Positions 18,642 to 28,036 of a DNA stretch of 64,000 bases are shown in pieces. The translations under genes and the position numbers were made by a program. The stretch is taken from contig CAKSOL010000003.1 of the NCBI GenBank assembly GCA_934477125.1, positions 1 through 64,000 on the forward strand, given 5' to 3'. Every line of letters begins with the position of its first letter. The stretch's first letter is position 1. The notes beneath the pieces were generated by a model. It saw only the letters and a program-made list of their open reading frames with translations, was not told the DNA's origin and did no database searches. Origin of the DNA: an uncultured Eubacteriales bacterium. GTDB lineage: Bacteria; Bacillota; Clostridia; Oscillospirales; Acutalibacteraceae.

Positions 18642-19602
18642 CACATCCGTTAATAATCCCTCCCTTGAAAACGCGAGAAAGGCGGCGGCGCGTGCAAAGG
18701 CGGCAAAGACCGCCGGGCATATCGGTGTTGCAATACTTCGCTTTATTTTGCTGTTCGGAATAAGCTTTGTTATTCTTTACCCCATATTTTCAATTATCTG
18801 CGGCTCGTTTATGTCGCTCGATGACCTTGTTGATATAACGGTAAAGTATTTCCCCAAGCATTTTACCCTGCAAAATTATGCTGACGCCGCAACGGCGCTT
18901 GATATGCCTGACACGATGATAAATTCGCTTGTTATTTTTCTGATAACAGCGGTCTTGCAGGTTATTTCCTGCACTATGGTCGGCTATGGGCTTGCGCGGT
19001 TTAAATTCAAGCTGAACGGCTTGGTGTTCGTTTGCGTTATTATTCAGCTGCTCATTCCGCCCGATACCATAATGCTGACCCGCTATATAAGCTTCCGTTA
19101 TTTCAACGGTTTCGGGCTGTTCAATCTGCTCGGAATTGCTCCTCTTAACCTTACTGCCTCGGCAATTCCGCTTTATGTTCTCGGAATAACCTGTACAGGC
19201 TTGAAAAACGGACTGTTTATATTCATTTTAAGGCAGTATTTTAAGGGCCTTCCGAAATCTCTTGAGGAGGCGGCGTATGTGGACGGCTGCGGTCCGTTCC
19301 GCGCTTTTGTTACCATTATGGTGCCGGGAGCGAGAACAATGATGGTAACCGTGTTCCTGTTTTCCTTTGTGTGGCTGTGGACCGATATGACTATCGCTCC
19401 CGCGCTCACGAAATCAAAAATCCTCGTTAATATGACATATATGCTCCAGGGCATTCTTTATGATAACAGCGGCGGACTGCGGGTTTCGCTTTTGAAAAAC
19501 GCCGGAATAATGCTTATCATACTGCCCGTTGTTTTGGTCTACCTTATCTGTCAGAAGGCATTTGTTCAGGGAATCGAAAGCTCCGGACTGACCGGCGCTT
19601 GA
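18634..19602 (+). CDS. sugar ABC transporter permease (MalG-like), pair 2
   Basis: 322 aa. A basic, Ala-rich N-terminal cytoplasmic segment (~30 residues) precedes about six helices. The EAA loop is EEAAYVDGCGPFRAFVTIMVP (in two parts near residues 210-230). The ribosome site CAGGAGG lies inside the preceding gene. It completes the second permease heterodimer of the cluster. Confidence 0.92.
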   Translation: MNDTSVNNPSLENARKAAARAKAAKTAGHIGVAILRFILLFGISFVILYPIFSIICGSFMSLDDLVDITVKYFPKHFTLQNYADAATALDMPDTMINSLVIFLITAVLQVISCTMVGYGLARFKFKLNGLVFVCVIIQLLIPPDTIMLTRYISFRYFNGFGLFNLLGIAPLNLTASAIPLYVLGITCTGLKNGLFIFILRQYFKGLPKSLEEAAYVDGCGPFRAFVTIMVPGARTMMVTVFLFSFVWLWTDMTIAPALTKSKILVNMTYMLQGILYDNSGGLRVSLLKNAGIMLIILPVVLVYLICQKAFVQGIESSGLTGA

Positions 19603-19623
19603 TATTAAGAAGGGAGAAAGGCT

Positions 19624-22600
19624 ATGTTAATTTCAAAACTGCGCAGCAACATCCGAAAGGCGGTATCCGCGGCGGCAGCGGCGGCATTGCTGCTTACGAG
19701 CGTTGTGTGCGCCTTTTCCGCAACCGCCGATGAGGCGGGGGAAAGCTTTCCGATAAACTTTGAGGGCGGAAAGAATTCCATAACCCAGGTTTCCAACTAT
19801 TATTCCGGTAAGGAGCATCTTACTTCGGACGGCGTTACTCTGCTCAGCGGAACAGCCGCGTTAAACGGAGAGGCAAGCCTGCAGCTGAAAATCCGCTCCG
19901 GAAATACCTATACGGAAACCGAAAAGCTGACTATGGCGGCTGTAGAGGGCTTTTCAAAAAAGAGCTTTGATAAGGTAACGGGTATTATGCTGCGGATTCG
20001 TCTGCGCAGCGATACCGTTTCCAAATCGCATGCATTCAGTATTGCTCTTTCTCAGAGCGGACTTGCAAAAAGCACATATCTTGCCAAGGGCGCGGTTGCA
20101 TATGATGCTGACGGCAGCGAAACAAAGGTAACGAGTACCGATTTAAAGGTAACGCTTCCAGCCGGATTCGACGGCTTCCTGTTTTTGCCGCTTGAAACCG
20201 CGCGAAGTGAAAAACAGACACGCAAGGGAGTATACGACCAATACAAAACCTTTCCGGCAAGTATGGCAGACCTTTCAAAAAGCTTTGAATTGGCGCTGCA
20301 TTTTGACAGCCGCAGCTGGGGCGGAGTAGAGGTCGCCGTTGACGATATTTCCGTTTATTCGGGCAGCTCAGTTGCCGATAATCTTGAACATATAAAAGCT
20401 CTCGGTTACAGTATAACCGCAGAAATCCCCGTTGAGGAAACCGCCGGACCGTATCTTCCGGCAGGAACGCAGCCGGTTCGCTATGATTTGCCGCTTGATT
20501 TTGAAAACGGAATAAATCCGTTTGTTCAGATAACCGATATTAAAAACTGGTCGCCCTCGGCGCATATCGGCGATATCGGTATGGTAGGAGACGGCAAGAC
20601 GCTTGCAGGCTCTGCCTCTTTGGAAATCTGGAAGCTTGCGACAGGCTGCAACCGAATCGACCTCAACAATGCCTCAATGAACGGAATAGAGGGCTTTTCA
20701 AAAACCGATTTTGGCTCGGTTACGGGCATTATGCTTAGAATAAAGCTTTCGGGCGGCGAAAAGAACGCGGTTAAATACATTGCGTTCAGCGCAACTCAAA
20801 ACGGTGTTTCAAGACCGACATATCTCGGCAAGGGCGCTGCGGGCTATGACCTGACCGGTAAGCCCGTAACACTTACCGATTGCAACCTCGGCATAAAGCT
20901 GCCCGGCGATTTTGACGGTTATCTTTTCCTGCCGTTCAGAACGGCTCAGAGCGAGACCGTAACCGTTGCCGGAACATATGACAGCTATGCTGACCATCCC
21001 GAAAGTATGGTTGATTTTTCAAAGGATTACAGCTTACAGCCGATGTTTAAGGATGCATGGGACAATACCACCGTTTATATGGACGACATTCAGATTTATT
21101 CCGGCAATGAGCATATCAATTTCCTGAAAAGCCATTATTCCGGAATAACCTATGTTCAGCAGCCCGACCGTTATTCCTTCCCGCTCACCTTTGACGACGG
21201 TATTTCTCCGTTCAACTCAATAGACGATATTTATGACTGGCAGTCGCATAAACGCAACGGCGGCGTGGGACTGACGGAAAATTCTCCGCTTTGCGGAACA
21301 ACCTCCGTTTTGGTTGAACAGCTCCGCAAGGGAAATAACAGAACTGACCTTAACGAGGCAAAAATGGCTCCGGTAGAGGGCTTTTCAAAGACCGAATTTG
21401 TCAATGCAACCGGAATTATGCTCAGAATAAAGCTGAGCGGCGGCAATGCCGAGGCAAAATACCGTTTCAGTATAACGGCGGTTCAGTCCGGAATAGCAAA
21501 GCGCACCTACCTCGGCAAGGGCGCCGCCGGGTATGACATTACCGGAAAACCGGTAACTCTCCACGGCGGAAACCTCGGTATAAAGCTGCCCGGCGATTTC
21601 GACGGTTATCTGTTCCTGCCGTTCAGAACGGCTCAGAGCGAAACGGTAACCGTTCCCGGAACATATGACAGCTATGACGACTTCCCGGAAAATCTTGTTG
21701 ATTTTTCAAAGGATTACAGTATGACTGTTTCTTTCTTCAGCTATGACAGTGACGACTGGGGCGGAATAACCGTTATGATGGATGATATGCGCGTATATTC
21801 CGGAAACGAGCATATAAACTTCCTTAAAACTCTGTATACCGGAATAACCTATGTTCAGCAGCCTGACCGTTATTCCTTCCCGCTTACATTCGACGACGGA
21901 ATTATGCCGTTTAATGCTGTCAACGATATATACGACTGGGAGATTCATTGGAAAAACTCCGGAGTAGGACTCACGACCTCCGCCGCTCTTTGCGGCAGCA
22001 CCTCGGTTCAGATTGACGCTTTGCGCGCGGGTAATAACCGTACAGATCTCAACGATGTTAAAATGCAGGGGATTGAGGGTTTCTCGAAAACGGATTTCAA
22101 TTCGGTTACCGGCGTTATGCTGAGGATAAAATTAAGCGGCGGCGATGCCTCTGCCAAAAGGCATTTCCGCATAGCCGCCCGGCAGGACGGCTTGAAGAAG
22201 GACACCTACCTCGGCAAAGGCGCCGCGGGGTATGACCTTAACGGTAACTCCGTTATGCTTCACGGCGGAAATCTCGGAATATCGCTGCCCGGTAATTTTG
22301 ACGGATATCTTTTCCTGCCGTTCAAAACCGCTCAAAGTGAAACCGTAACCGTTGCGGGATCATATGACAGCTATACCGATTACCCCGAAAACCTTGTTGA
22401 TTTCTCGAAGGACTATACAATGGTAGTAACCTTCTGGGAGGATTGGGGCGGAACAGCGGTTTATCTTGACGATATGCGTGTATATTCCGGAAATGAGCAT
22501 GTTAATATTCTTAAATCTTTATATCCGGGAATAACAACGGTTCAGCAGCCGGAGCGCTATTCGTTTCCGCTCATTTTCGACGATGGTATTATGCCGTTTA

Positions 22601-24807
22601 ACGCTGTCAACGATATATATAATTGGGAGATACACTGGCGTACGAGCGGAGTGGGCCTTGTGTCGGGCGCAGAGGCTCTTTCGGGAACCGCTTCGGTTAA
22701 GGTTGACCCTCTGAGAGCGGGAAACAACCGCACCGACCTTAACGATGTTAAGATGAAGGGCATCGAGGGCTTCTCAAAAACCGATTTCAGCTCGGTAACG
22801 GGCGTTATGCTGCGAATAAAATTAAGCGGCGGCGATGCCTCGGCTCAAAAGCATTTCCGTATAGCTGCCCGGCAGGACGGTGTAAAGAAGGACACCTTCC
22901 TCGGCAAGGGAGCCTCGGCTTATGACCTTGAGGGCAACAAAATTTCTCTCACCGGCGGAAACCTCGGTGTTAAGCTGCCCGGCAATTTCGACGGCTACCT
23001 GTTCCTGCCTTTTAAAACCGCTCAGAGCGAAACGGTAACGGTTGCGGGAACATATGACAGCTATGCCGATTACCCCGAAAATCTTGTTGACTTCTCAAAG
23101 AATTACACAATGACCGTAACTTTCTGGGAGGATTGGGACGGAACAACGGTTTATCTCGATGATATACGGGTATACAGCGGAGATAAGCATATAAACATCC
23201 TTAAAAATCTCTATAACGGCATAAAAACTGTTCAGCAGCCGGAATATTACGATTTGCCCCTAGCTTTTGATAAAGGAATGACTCCGTTTACATTTGAACT
23301 GGACGGCGGGAGATATGCACAAAATAATATTTACGGCACCGGTGCAAAGCTTTCCTACGGAAGGAACTCTGTCGGAAACGGACTTACTATAAAATTTGCT
23401 TCCGACCTTACCGATGCATACAGCGTTTACACTTCCAAGGCTAAGGTTAAAATTCCGGAGGGCGCGATGGGAATACTGCTGCGCGTTAAAACCGACGCTC
23501 CGGAAAGCGCGACCATGGGCGTTATTGCCGATAACTGGAGTACAACGTCGTTACAGTTCGGAAAAAATTCCCTGCTGTATGATTTGAACGGAAATGCGGT
23601 CGAAAAGCCGTTTGAAAGTCGGCATTGGCTCGGCTGCAACCTGCCGGAGGAATTTGACGGATTTGTGTTTATTCCGTTAGAGTCCGGTTTCAACGAGAAT
23701 CAGCAGAAATACTACCGCGAAGCAACCGGCTTAAAGCTTGACGGTAAAATTGTTGATTTGCAGCTTATATTCTACGGCGAGAAATTATGGGCGGGCAAGA
23801 CCTTTGAGGTCGAATACTTCGGCGTTTATAACGATAAGAACTATGTCGGCACAATCGAAAAGCTCGGCTATGAGCTGGATGTTGATAAGGGCCTTTCAAG
23901 CAATGCCATTCTCGGCAACGCCTCAAATCTTTTCTTCTATGTCCAGCGGCTCAACGATGGCTTTGATGAAAAGAATATATCAAAGCTTAAAAACTGGATA
24001 CTGCTTGATACAACCGATTTAAAGCTGTTAAACAGTTACAGCCCTGATAATGTTTCGATAGGCGACGGGCTGCTGACTCTTAAGTACGCCAAAGCGTCAA
24101 AGGACGGTAAGAGTTACACAGCCGGCGCTATAAGAACCAAGGAAAAATACAGTTACGGCTATTATGAAGCCAACCTGACATTCCCGAAGCTTTCCGGCGC
24201 GCAGTCGGTGTTCCGCCTTGTAACGGACGGCGGCTACGACGAGGGAGGAACGGCGTTTGAGGTCGATATAGCCGAACTCAATGAGGCGTATGAGCTTATA
24301 ACCGGATATAAATATATGTCCGACTATAAGCCTCTGCGCGACGGCGGAAAGGTTGCGGACGGCGCCGAAAAGGTAAAATCCAAGGATACATTCTACGGAA
24401 CGAGCCATACCTACGGTCTGCTTTATACCTATAACTATCTGCGGTTCTATGTGGACGGCGTATTGGTACGCGAAATTGAGAACACATTTGCCCGCGGCGG
24501 CGTTTATATCGAAATTGCCGGAACTGTGGTGTCGGAGATAACCGAACCGCTGACCTCCGATAATTCCGAAATAACCCTCGATTATGTCCGTTACTGGGAG
24601 ATAGATCAGGACGAAATGGCGAAATATGATGTTGAGCCGCTTTCTGGAAAGAGTGCCGAAAGAAAAACCGTAATCGTTAAGGTAAACAAAACAAGCACTC
24701 CGCTTGTTATTGCGGTATGCGCGGCAGGTGTTGCCGCATTGGGCGCGGCAGTATTGCTGGTTGTTATGCTGCTCGGTAAAAAGAAACGGCGTTCCGGTGA
24801 AAGGTGA
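19624..24807 (+). CDS. surface GH16-like protein with six tandem repeat modules and C-terminal membrane anchor
   Basis: 1727 aa. The signal peptide (1-~38) is followed by six ~230-residue beta-rich modules of the same family as in the 4260 gene, starting near residues 42, 285, 515, 748, 977 and 1207. Each begins with F-P-L-x-F-[DE]-[DNK]-G-[IM]-x-P-F, has GKGAAGYDL in the middle and DFDGYLFLPF then DD-x-[RQ]-[VI]-Y-S-G near its end. A C-terminal domain (~1440-1660) looks like GH16 (jelly-roll beta-glucanase/galactanase superfamily), with the catalytic ExDxxE motif as EVDIAE (Glu1546, Asp1548, Glu1551). The tail is one membrane helix (~1690-1714) plus KKKRR, with no LPXTG motif, so it is anchored by the helix. 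A strong GGGAGAAAGG ribosome site precedes the ATG. It probably binds and cuts the polymer at the cell surface. Confidence 0.82.
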   Translation: MLISKLRSNIRKAVSAAAAAALLLTSVVCAFSATADEAGESFPINFEGGKNSITQVSNYYSGKEHLTSDGVTLLSGTAALNGEASLQLKIRSGNTYTETEKLTMAAVEGFSKKSFDKVTGIMLRIRLRSDTVSKSHAFSIALSQSGLAKSTYLAKGAVAYDADGSETKVTSTDLKVTLPAGFDGFLFLPLETARSEKQTRKGVYDQYKTFPASMADLSKSFELALHFDSRSWGGVEVAVDDISVYSGSSVADNLEHIKALGYSITAEIPVEETAGPYLPAGTQPVRYDLPLDFENGINPFVQITDIKNWSPSAHIGDIGMVGDGKTLAGSASLEIWKLATGCNRIDLNNASMNGIEGFSKTDFGSVTGIMLRIKLSGGEKNAVKYIAFSATQNGVSRPTYLGKGAAGYDLTGKPVTLTDCNLGIKLPGDFDGYLFLPFRTAQSETVTVAGTYDSYADHPESMVDFSKDYSLQPMFKDAWDNTTVYMDDIQIYSGNEHINFLKSHYSGITYVQQPDRYSFPLTFDDGISPFNSIDDIYDWQSHKRNGGVGLTENSPLCGTTSVLVEQLRKGNNRTDLNEAKMAPVEGFSKTEFVNATGIMLRIKLSGGNAEAKYRFSITAVQSGIAKRTYLGKGAAGYDITGKPVTLHGGNLGIKLPGDFDGYLFLPFRTAQSETVTVPGTYDSYDDFPENLVDFSKDYSMTVSFFSYDSDDWGGITVMMDDMRVYSGNEHINFLKTLYTGITYVQQPDRYSFPLTFDDGIMPFNAVNDIYDWEIHWKNSGVGLTTSAALCGSTSVQIDALRAGNNRTDLNDVKMQGIEGFSKTDFNSVTGVMLRIKLSGGDASAKRHFRIAARQDGLKKDTYLGKGAAGYDLNGNSVMLHGGNLGISLPGNFDGYLFLPFKTAQSETVTVAGSYDSYTDYPENLVDFSKDYTMVVTFWEDWGGTAVYLDDMRVYSGNEHVNILKSLYPGITTVQQPERYSFPLIFDDGIMPFNAVNDIYNWEIHWRTSGVGLVSGAEALSGTASVKVDPLRAGNNRTDLNDVKMKGIEGFSKTDFSSVTGVMLRIKLSGGDASAQKHFRIAARQDGVKKDTFLGKGASAYDLEGNKISLTGGNLGVKLPGNFDGYLFLPFKTAQSETVTVAGTYDSYADYPENLVDFSKNYTMTVTFWEDWDGTTVYLDDIRVYSGDKHINILKNLYNGIKTVQQPEYYDLPLAFDKGMTPFTFELDGGRYAQNNIYGTGAKLSYGRNSVGNGLTIKFASDLTDAYSVYTSKAKVKIPEGAMGILLRVKTDAPESATMGVIADNWSTTSLQFGKNSLLYDLNGNAVEKPFESRHWLGCNLPEEFDGFVFIPLESGFNENQQKYYREATGLKLDGKIVDLQLIFYGEKLWAGKTFEVEYFGVYNDKNYVGTIEKLGYELDVDKGLSSNAILGNASNLFFYVQRLNDGFDEKNISKLKNWILLDTTDLKLLNSYSPDNVSIGDGLLTLKYAKASKDGKSYTAGAIRTKEKYSYGYYEANLTFPKLSGAQSVFRLVTDGGYDEGGTAFEVDIAELNEAYELITGYKYMSDYKPLRDGGKVADGAEKVKSKDTFYGTSHTYGLLYTYNYLRFYVDGVLVREIENTFARGGVYIEIAGTVVSEITEPLTSDNSEITLDYVRYWEIDQDEMAKYDVEPLSGKSAERKTVIVKVNKTSTPLVIAVCAAGVAALGAAVLLVVMLLGKKKRRSGER
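20479..23244 (+). repeat. four near-tandem ~690-bp coding repeats
   Basis: Within the 19624 gene, copies start near 20479, 21170, 21868 and 22555 and the next unit starts near 23245, a spacing of 687-698 bp. Long stretches are almost the same at DNA level, for example the segments coding for FKTAQSETVTVAG. Such repeats can recombine and may vary in number between strains or collapse in short-read assemblies. Confidence 0.85.
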
Positions 24808-24818
24808 GGAAAAGATTT

Positions 24819-26090
24819 ATGAAAAAATATTTTAAAAGATTAGTCTCCGCCGCGCTGTGCCTTGCGCTGACAGCGGCTCTCCTCATCGGTGTATCCGTTC
24901 CCGCGTCGGCTGCAAAATACGATTCAAATACCGATTGGATAGCCGGAAAATACGGCATATTCCTCCATTATCTGCTTGAACGGCAGGGCGGCGGCAGCTC
25001 GCTTGAGGGCTGGAACAGCGCAGTTTCATCCTTTGATGTTGACCGCTTTGCCAAGGATATCAACAGCGTCGGCGCTTCCTGGGTTACGATAACCCTTACC
25101 CAGTCAAGCGGATATTTTCCGATTCCGATGCCGGAAATGGAAAACCTTACCGGAGTCAAATGCGGAACCGAACGGGATTTGGTTACCGATTTGATAAATG
25201 CATGTGAGCCTTACGGGATAAAGGTTATGCTTTATTGGAATCCCGGTCTGCCGCAGAATAACCTTGCCATGGCGCGCGCCCTCGGTGCGGCGTTCCGCCA
25301 GAATCAGGGAGATATGTCTATCGGTCAGGGAGCGAGCGGCGACTGGGTACTCAATTATACGGCTGCCAAGAATGTCTGCTCTGTCCTTTCGGCGCTTTCT
25401 GAGCGCTACGGCGAAAAGGTTCACGGTTGGTGGTTCGACGGCTGCTACGATAACGTCGGCTTCAACGAGCGTCTTGCCGAGCTTTACGGCGAGGCGGCGC
25501 GCGCAGGAAACCCGAAAACTCTTGTTGCTTTCAATGACGGAATTCGCTTTGCGGACTGCCGCTATGAAAGCGAAAACTATGCCTGCGGCGAGACCTGCCA
25601 CCCCTATTTTCTTGAAGAAACCTCGTTTATGAACTATAAGGCGGACAGCCGCTGGACGGAAAACGGTTATCAGGCTCACAGACTTACATTCCTCGGCGAA
25701 AACTGGGGACTCGGCGGAACGATATACGATACGGCTGAGCTGGCAAAGCATTCCTATGATGCGTTTCTTAAAAACGGCGCGGCTCTTTCATATGATGTTG
25801 CCATAAGCGCCGACGGTAAAATAGCCGATGAGCACTTGGCTCAGCTCAAAGCGGTAAACGATTATGTTAAATCTCAGCCCGCCCCGGTTATAGAGCCTGC
25901 CCCGAAAAACACCGACGCTAAAGCAGATACAGCTTCCTCAGCTGCTTCCGGAAACACAAGCGAGGAGGTCGTCAAAAAGGTTCAGGCGGTCAGTAAAAAT
26001 CAACCGCTGTATATTGCGCTCGGAGCGGAATGCGCGGTTATTATAGGAGTTGCGGTATTTTGGATAATCCGGAAGAAACGGGCTAAATAA
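24819..26090 (+). CDS. membrane-anchored extracellular GH29-like glycosidase
   Basis: 423 aa from ATG 24819 (GGTGAGGAAAAG ribosome site). An in-frame GTG at 24804 is less likely. The signal peptide ends near VPASAA. The single TIM-barrel domain (~35-350) closely resembles the N-terminal domain of the 4260 protein: KYGIFLHYL, GASWVTITLTQSSGYF, GWWFDG with candidate nucleophile Asp207, CGE with candidate acid/base Glu258. Again the classical GH29 HHDGF motif is absent. A Pro/Ala/Ser linker leads to a C-terminal membrane helix (~394-416) and RKKRAK, so the enzyme faces outward, tethered to the membrane. Fucosidase activity is a guess; any alpha-L-fucosidase-fold substrate such as L-galactose is possible. 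Confidence 0.83.
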   Translation: MKKYFKRLVSAALCLALTAALLIGVSVPASAAKYDSNTDWIAGKYGIFLHYLLERQGGGSSLEGWNSAVSSFDVDRFAKDINSVGASWVTITLTQSSGYFPIPMPEMENLTGVKCGTERDLVTDLINACEPYGIKVMLYWNPGLPQNNLAMARALGAAFRQNQGDMSIGQGASGDWVLNYTAAKNVCSVLSALSERYGEKVHGWWFDGCYDNVGFNERLAELYGEAARAGNPKTLVAFNDGIRFADCRYESENYACGETCHPYFLEETSFMNYKADSRWTENGYQAHRLTFLGENWGLGGTIYDTAELAKHSYDAFLKNGAALSYDVAISADGKIADEHLAQLKAVNDYVKSQPAPVIEPAPKNTDAKADTASSAASGNTSEEVVKKVQAVSKNQPLYIALGAECAVIIGVAVFWIIRKKRAK

Positions 26091-26128
26091 CGCCGAAATC
26101 GGCATTTGATTAAAAACATTTTCCCCGC

Positions 26129-26155
26129 GGCGGGAATAATTCGGTATTTCCCGCC
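26129..26155 (+). other. intergenic hairpin
   Basis: GGCGGGAA (26129-26136) pairs with TTCCCGCC (26148-26155) around an 11-nt loop, in the 103-bp gap between the anchored GH29-like gene and the sugar isomerase gene. No T-run follows, so it may protect mRNA ends or mark a processing point rather than terminate. Confidence 0.5.
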
Positions 26156-26193
26156 CCGAGGGAGCACCACTATATGCGAAAGAGGTATTTATT

Positions 26194-26934
26194 ATGATTA
26201 AGGTCGGCGTTGCCGATTACGGGCTTAACTGCTGGTACGGCGCATTGTATGACTATGAGCAGCGTTTTGAGTTGATTAAAAACGCAGGATATGACGGCTT
26301 GGAGCGCCTTGAGGCGCGTTCGGCTTCCGAGGCGGTTGAAATTTCGGCGTCTGCCCGACGTCTGGGACTTGATTTTGCAACCTGCCGCGGCGGAACTCCG
26401 ATGGAAACGCTGCGCTGGTCGGCGGCTCTCGGCAAAAAGTATATTTGGGTTGAAGCTCAGGATAAGGACTTTTCGGTTTTCTGCCGTCAGGCTAATTATC
26501 AGATTTCCGCCGCCAAAAGCTACGGCGTAAATGTTGCGCTGCACAACCATCTCGGACTTACGGTTGAAACCAAGCAGCAGCTTGATGAATTTATGAAAAA
26601 CTGCCCTGAATGCAAGCTTATACTTGATGTAGGCCATCTGTCGGCTGCCGGCGGCGATCCGGTTCAGACGGTAAAGGAATATGCCGACCGTCTCGCCGCT
26701 GTTCATCTCAAGGATTATGTATATAAGGACCGCTCTGCCAAATATTGGTGGGATCAGCTAAGATTCTGCGAGCTCGGTGCAGGAGTTATGGGAGAGCAGA
26801 ACATAAAGGTTATCGAGGCTCTTAAGAGTGTCGGCTACAGCGGATGGCTGCTTGTTGAGCATGACACGCATCTGCGCGAGCCGGCGGAGGATCTTGCCGT
26901 AAGCCGCGAATATATACGTAAACTCGGAATTTAA
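26194..26934 (+). CDS. sugar phosphate isomerase/epimerase-type TIM-barrel protein
   Basis: 246 aa, cytosolic. It has the xylose-isomerase-like TIM-barrel (AP-endonuclease 2) signature: KYIWVEAQDKD, NVALHNHLG, LILDVGHLSAAGG, LAAVHLKDY and a C-terminal LLVEHD. The Glu/His/Asp residues in these strands are the usual metal ligands. Members include sugar epimerases, 2-keto-myo-inositol dehydratase and the lyase half of oxidation-elimination deglycosylation systems. The next gene is a Gfo/Idh/MocA oxidoreductase 16 bp away, so the two probably act in one pathway on an imported sugar or glycoside. The ribosome site GAAAGAGGT precedes the ATG. Exact reaction unknown. Confidence 0.85.
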   Translation: MIKVGVADYGLNCWYGALYDYEQRFELIKNAGYDGLERLEARSASEAVEISASARRLGLDFATCRGGTPMETLRWSAALGKKYIWVEAQDKDFSVFCRQANYQISAAKSYGVNVALHNHLGLTVETKQQLDEFMKNCPECKLILDVGHLSAAGGDPVQTVKEYADRLAAVHLKDYVYKDRSAKYWWDQLRFCELGAGVMGEQNIKVIEALKSVGYSGWLLVEHDTHLREPAEDLAVSREYIRKLGI

Positions 26935-26950
26935 GGGAAGGAAAAAATAA

Positions 26951-28036
26951 ATGAGTAATCCTGTTAAAATCGGCATTGTCGGTCTCGGACGCGCAGGCTG
27001 GGGAATGCATTTAAGCGAGATTGAAAATAAGAAGGATAAGTTCGAGGTTGTTGCCGTTTGCGATATAATTCCGGAAAGAACCGCTATGGCAAAGGAACGC
27101 CTCGGCTGCAAAACCTACGGCAGTATTGAGGAGCTGCTAAAGGACGATGAAATTGAGCTTGTCGATATCGCAACCCGTACCTGCGACCATTATGAGCATG
27201 CCCTGAAGGCTCTTGAGGCGGGCAAGGACGTATTTTTGGAAAAACCGGCATGTATGTCGGTAGAGCTTATGCGCGAGCTTTACGACCGTTCAAACAAGCC
27301 GGGACTGCCGAGGCTGTTTGTCCGGCAGAACCGCCGTTTTGAGGTCATATTCAATAAATTCCTCGAAACGGTCCGCTCAGGCAAGCTCGGAAATGTTTTT
27401 GAGGTTCAGATAAGCCAGCTCGGATATCAGCGGAGAGACGATTGGCAGACCATTGCCGCATTCGGCGGAGGGCAGATTTTAAACTGGGGACCTCATATTA
27501 TAGACCAGGCGCTTGTTCTGCTTGATTCATCGGTTTCCGATTTCCGCTGCGAAAGAACTCTTGCCGCAGCCGGCGGAGATTGCGAGGACCATTTTTCGAT
27601 TGCTCTGCGGGGCGAAAACGGCAGAAAGGTCAATCTCTGGATAAGCGGCGGCGCGGCACTGAACGGCGGAAGGCATTATACGGCTTACGGTGATCGCGGC
27701 TCTATGGACTGTTATAACAACGAGATTGTGACCCGTTATATCGACCCTGAGCAAAAGCTGCCTCCGGTTGTAGCCGATCCCGGAACTCCGGGAATGTCCT
27801 TCGGAGCCTCCGGAACATTTGCTGCGGCTGTTGAGCCTAAATGGATAGAGGAACGCGAAAAGGTAACGTCGGAGGACCTTTCGGTTATATGGAATTATCT
27901 TTATGATAGCATAAGGAACGGCGCGCCTTACCCGATAAGCGACGATGAGGTTATCAGCCTTATGCAGGTTATAACCGACGCCCGTTCCGTTCCGCTTGTC
28001 AAAGCTAAGGAAATCAGAGATGATAACAAACAGTAA
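26951..28036 (+). CDS. Gfo/Idh/MocA-family oxidoreductase 1
   Basis: 361 aa. The N-terminal Rossmann fold shows GIVGLGRAGWGMHL (residues ~8-21) for NAD(P) binding, followed by DVFLEKPACMS (the EKP motif, Lys near residue 97). The C-terminal alpha/beta dimerisation domain contains GGGQILNWGPHIIDQ, the region of the usual catalytic Asp/His. Such enzymes oxidise or reduce sugar hydroxyls and inositols. It overlaps the GH95 gene by 17 bp and is 16 bp after the TIM-barrel gene, so all three are co-translated. Substrate is not evident. Confidence 0.9.
   Translation: MSNPVKIGIVGLGRAGWGMHLSEIENKKDKFEVVAVCDIIPERTAMAKERLGCKTYGSIEELLKDDEIELVDIATRTCDHYEHALKALEAGKDVFLEKPACMSVELMRELYDRSNKPGLPRLFVRQNRRFEVIFNKFLETVRSGKLGNVFEVQISQLGYQRRDDWQTIAAFGGGQILNWGPHIIDQALVLLDSSVSDFRCERTLAAAGGDCEDHFSIALRGENGRKVNLWISGGAALNGGRHYTAYGDRGSMDCYNNEIVTRYIDPEQKLPPVVADPGTPGMSFGASGTFAAAVEPKWIEEREKVTSEDLSVIWNYLYDSIRNGAPYPISDDEVISLMQVITDARSVPLVKAKEIRDDNKQ

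Noticed and set aside
20479..23244. Regular repeats considered as a CRISPR or satellite array
   Set aside because: The unit is ~690 bp, stays in frame and encodes a protein module; no short repeats with unique spacers exist anywhere in the window.
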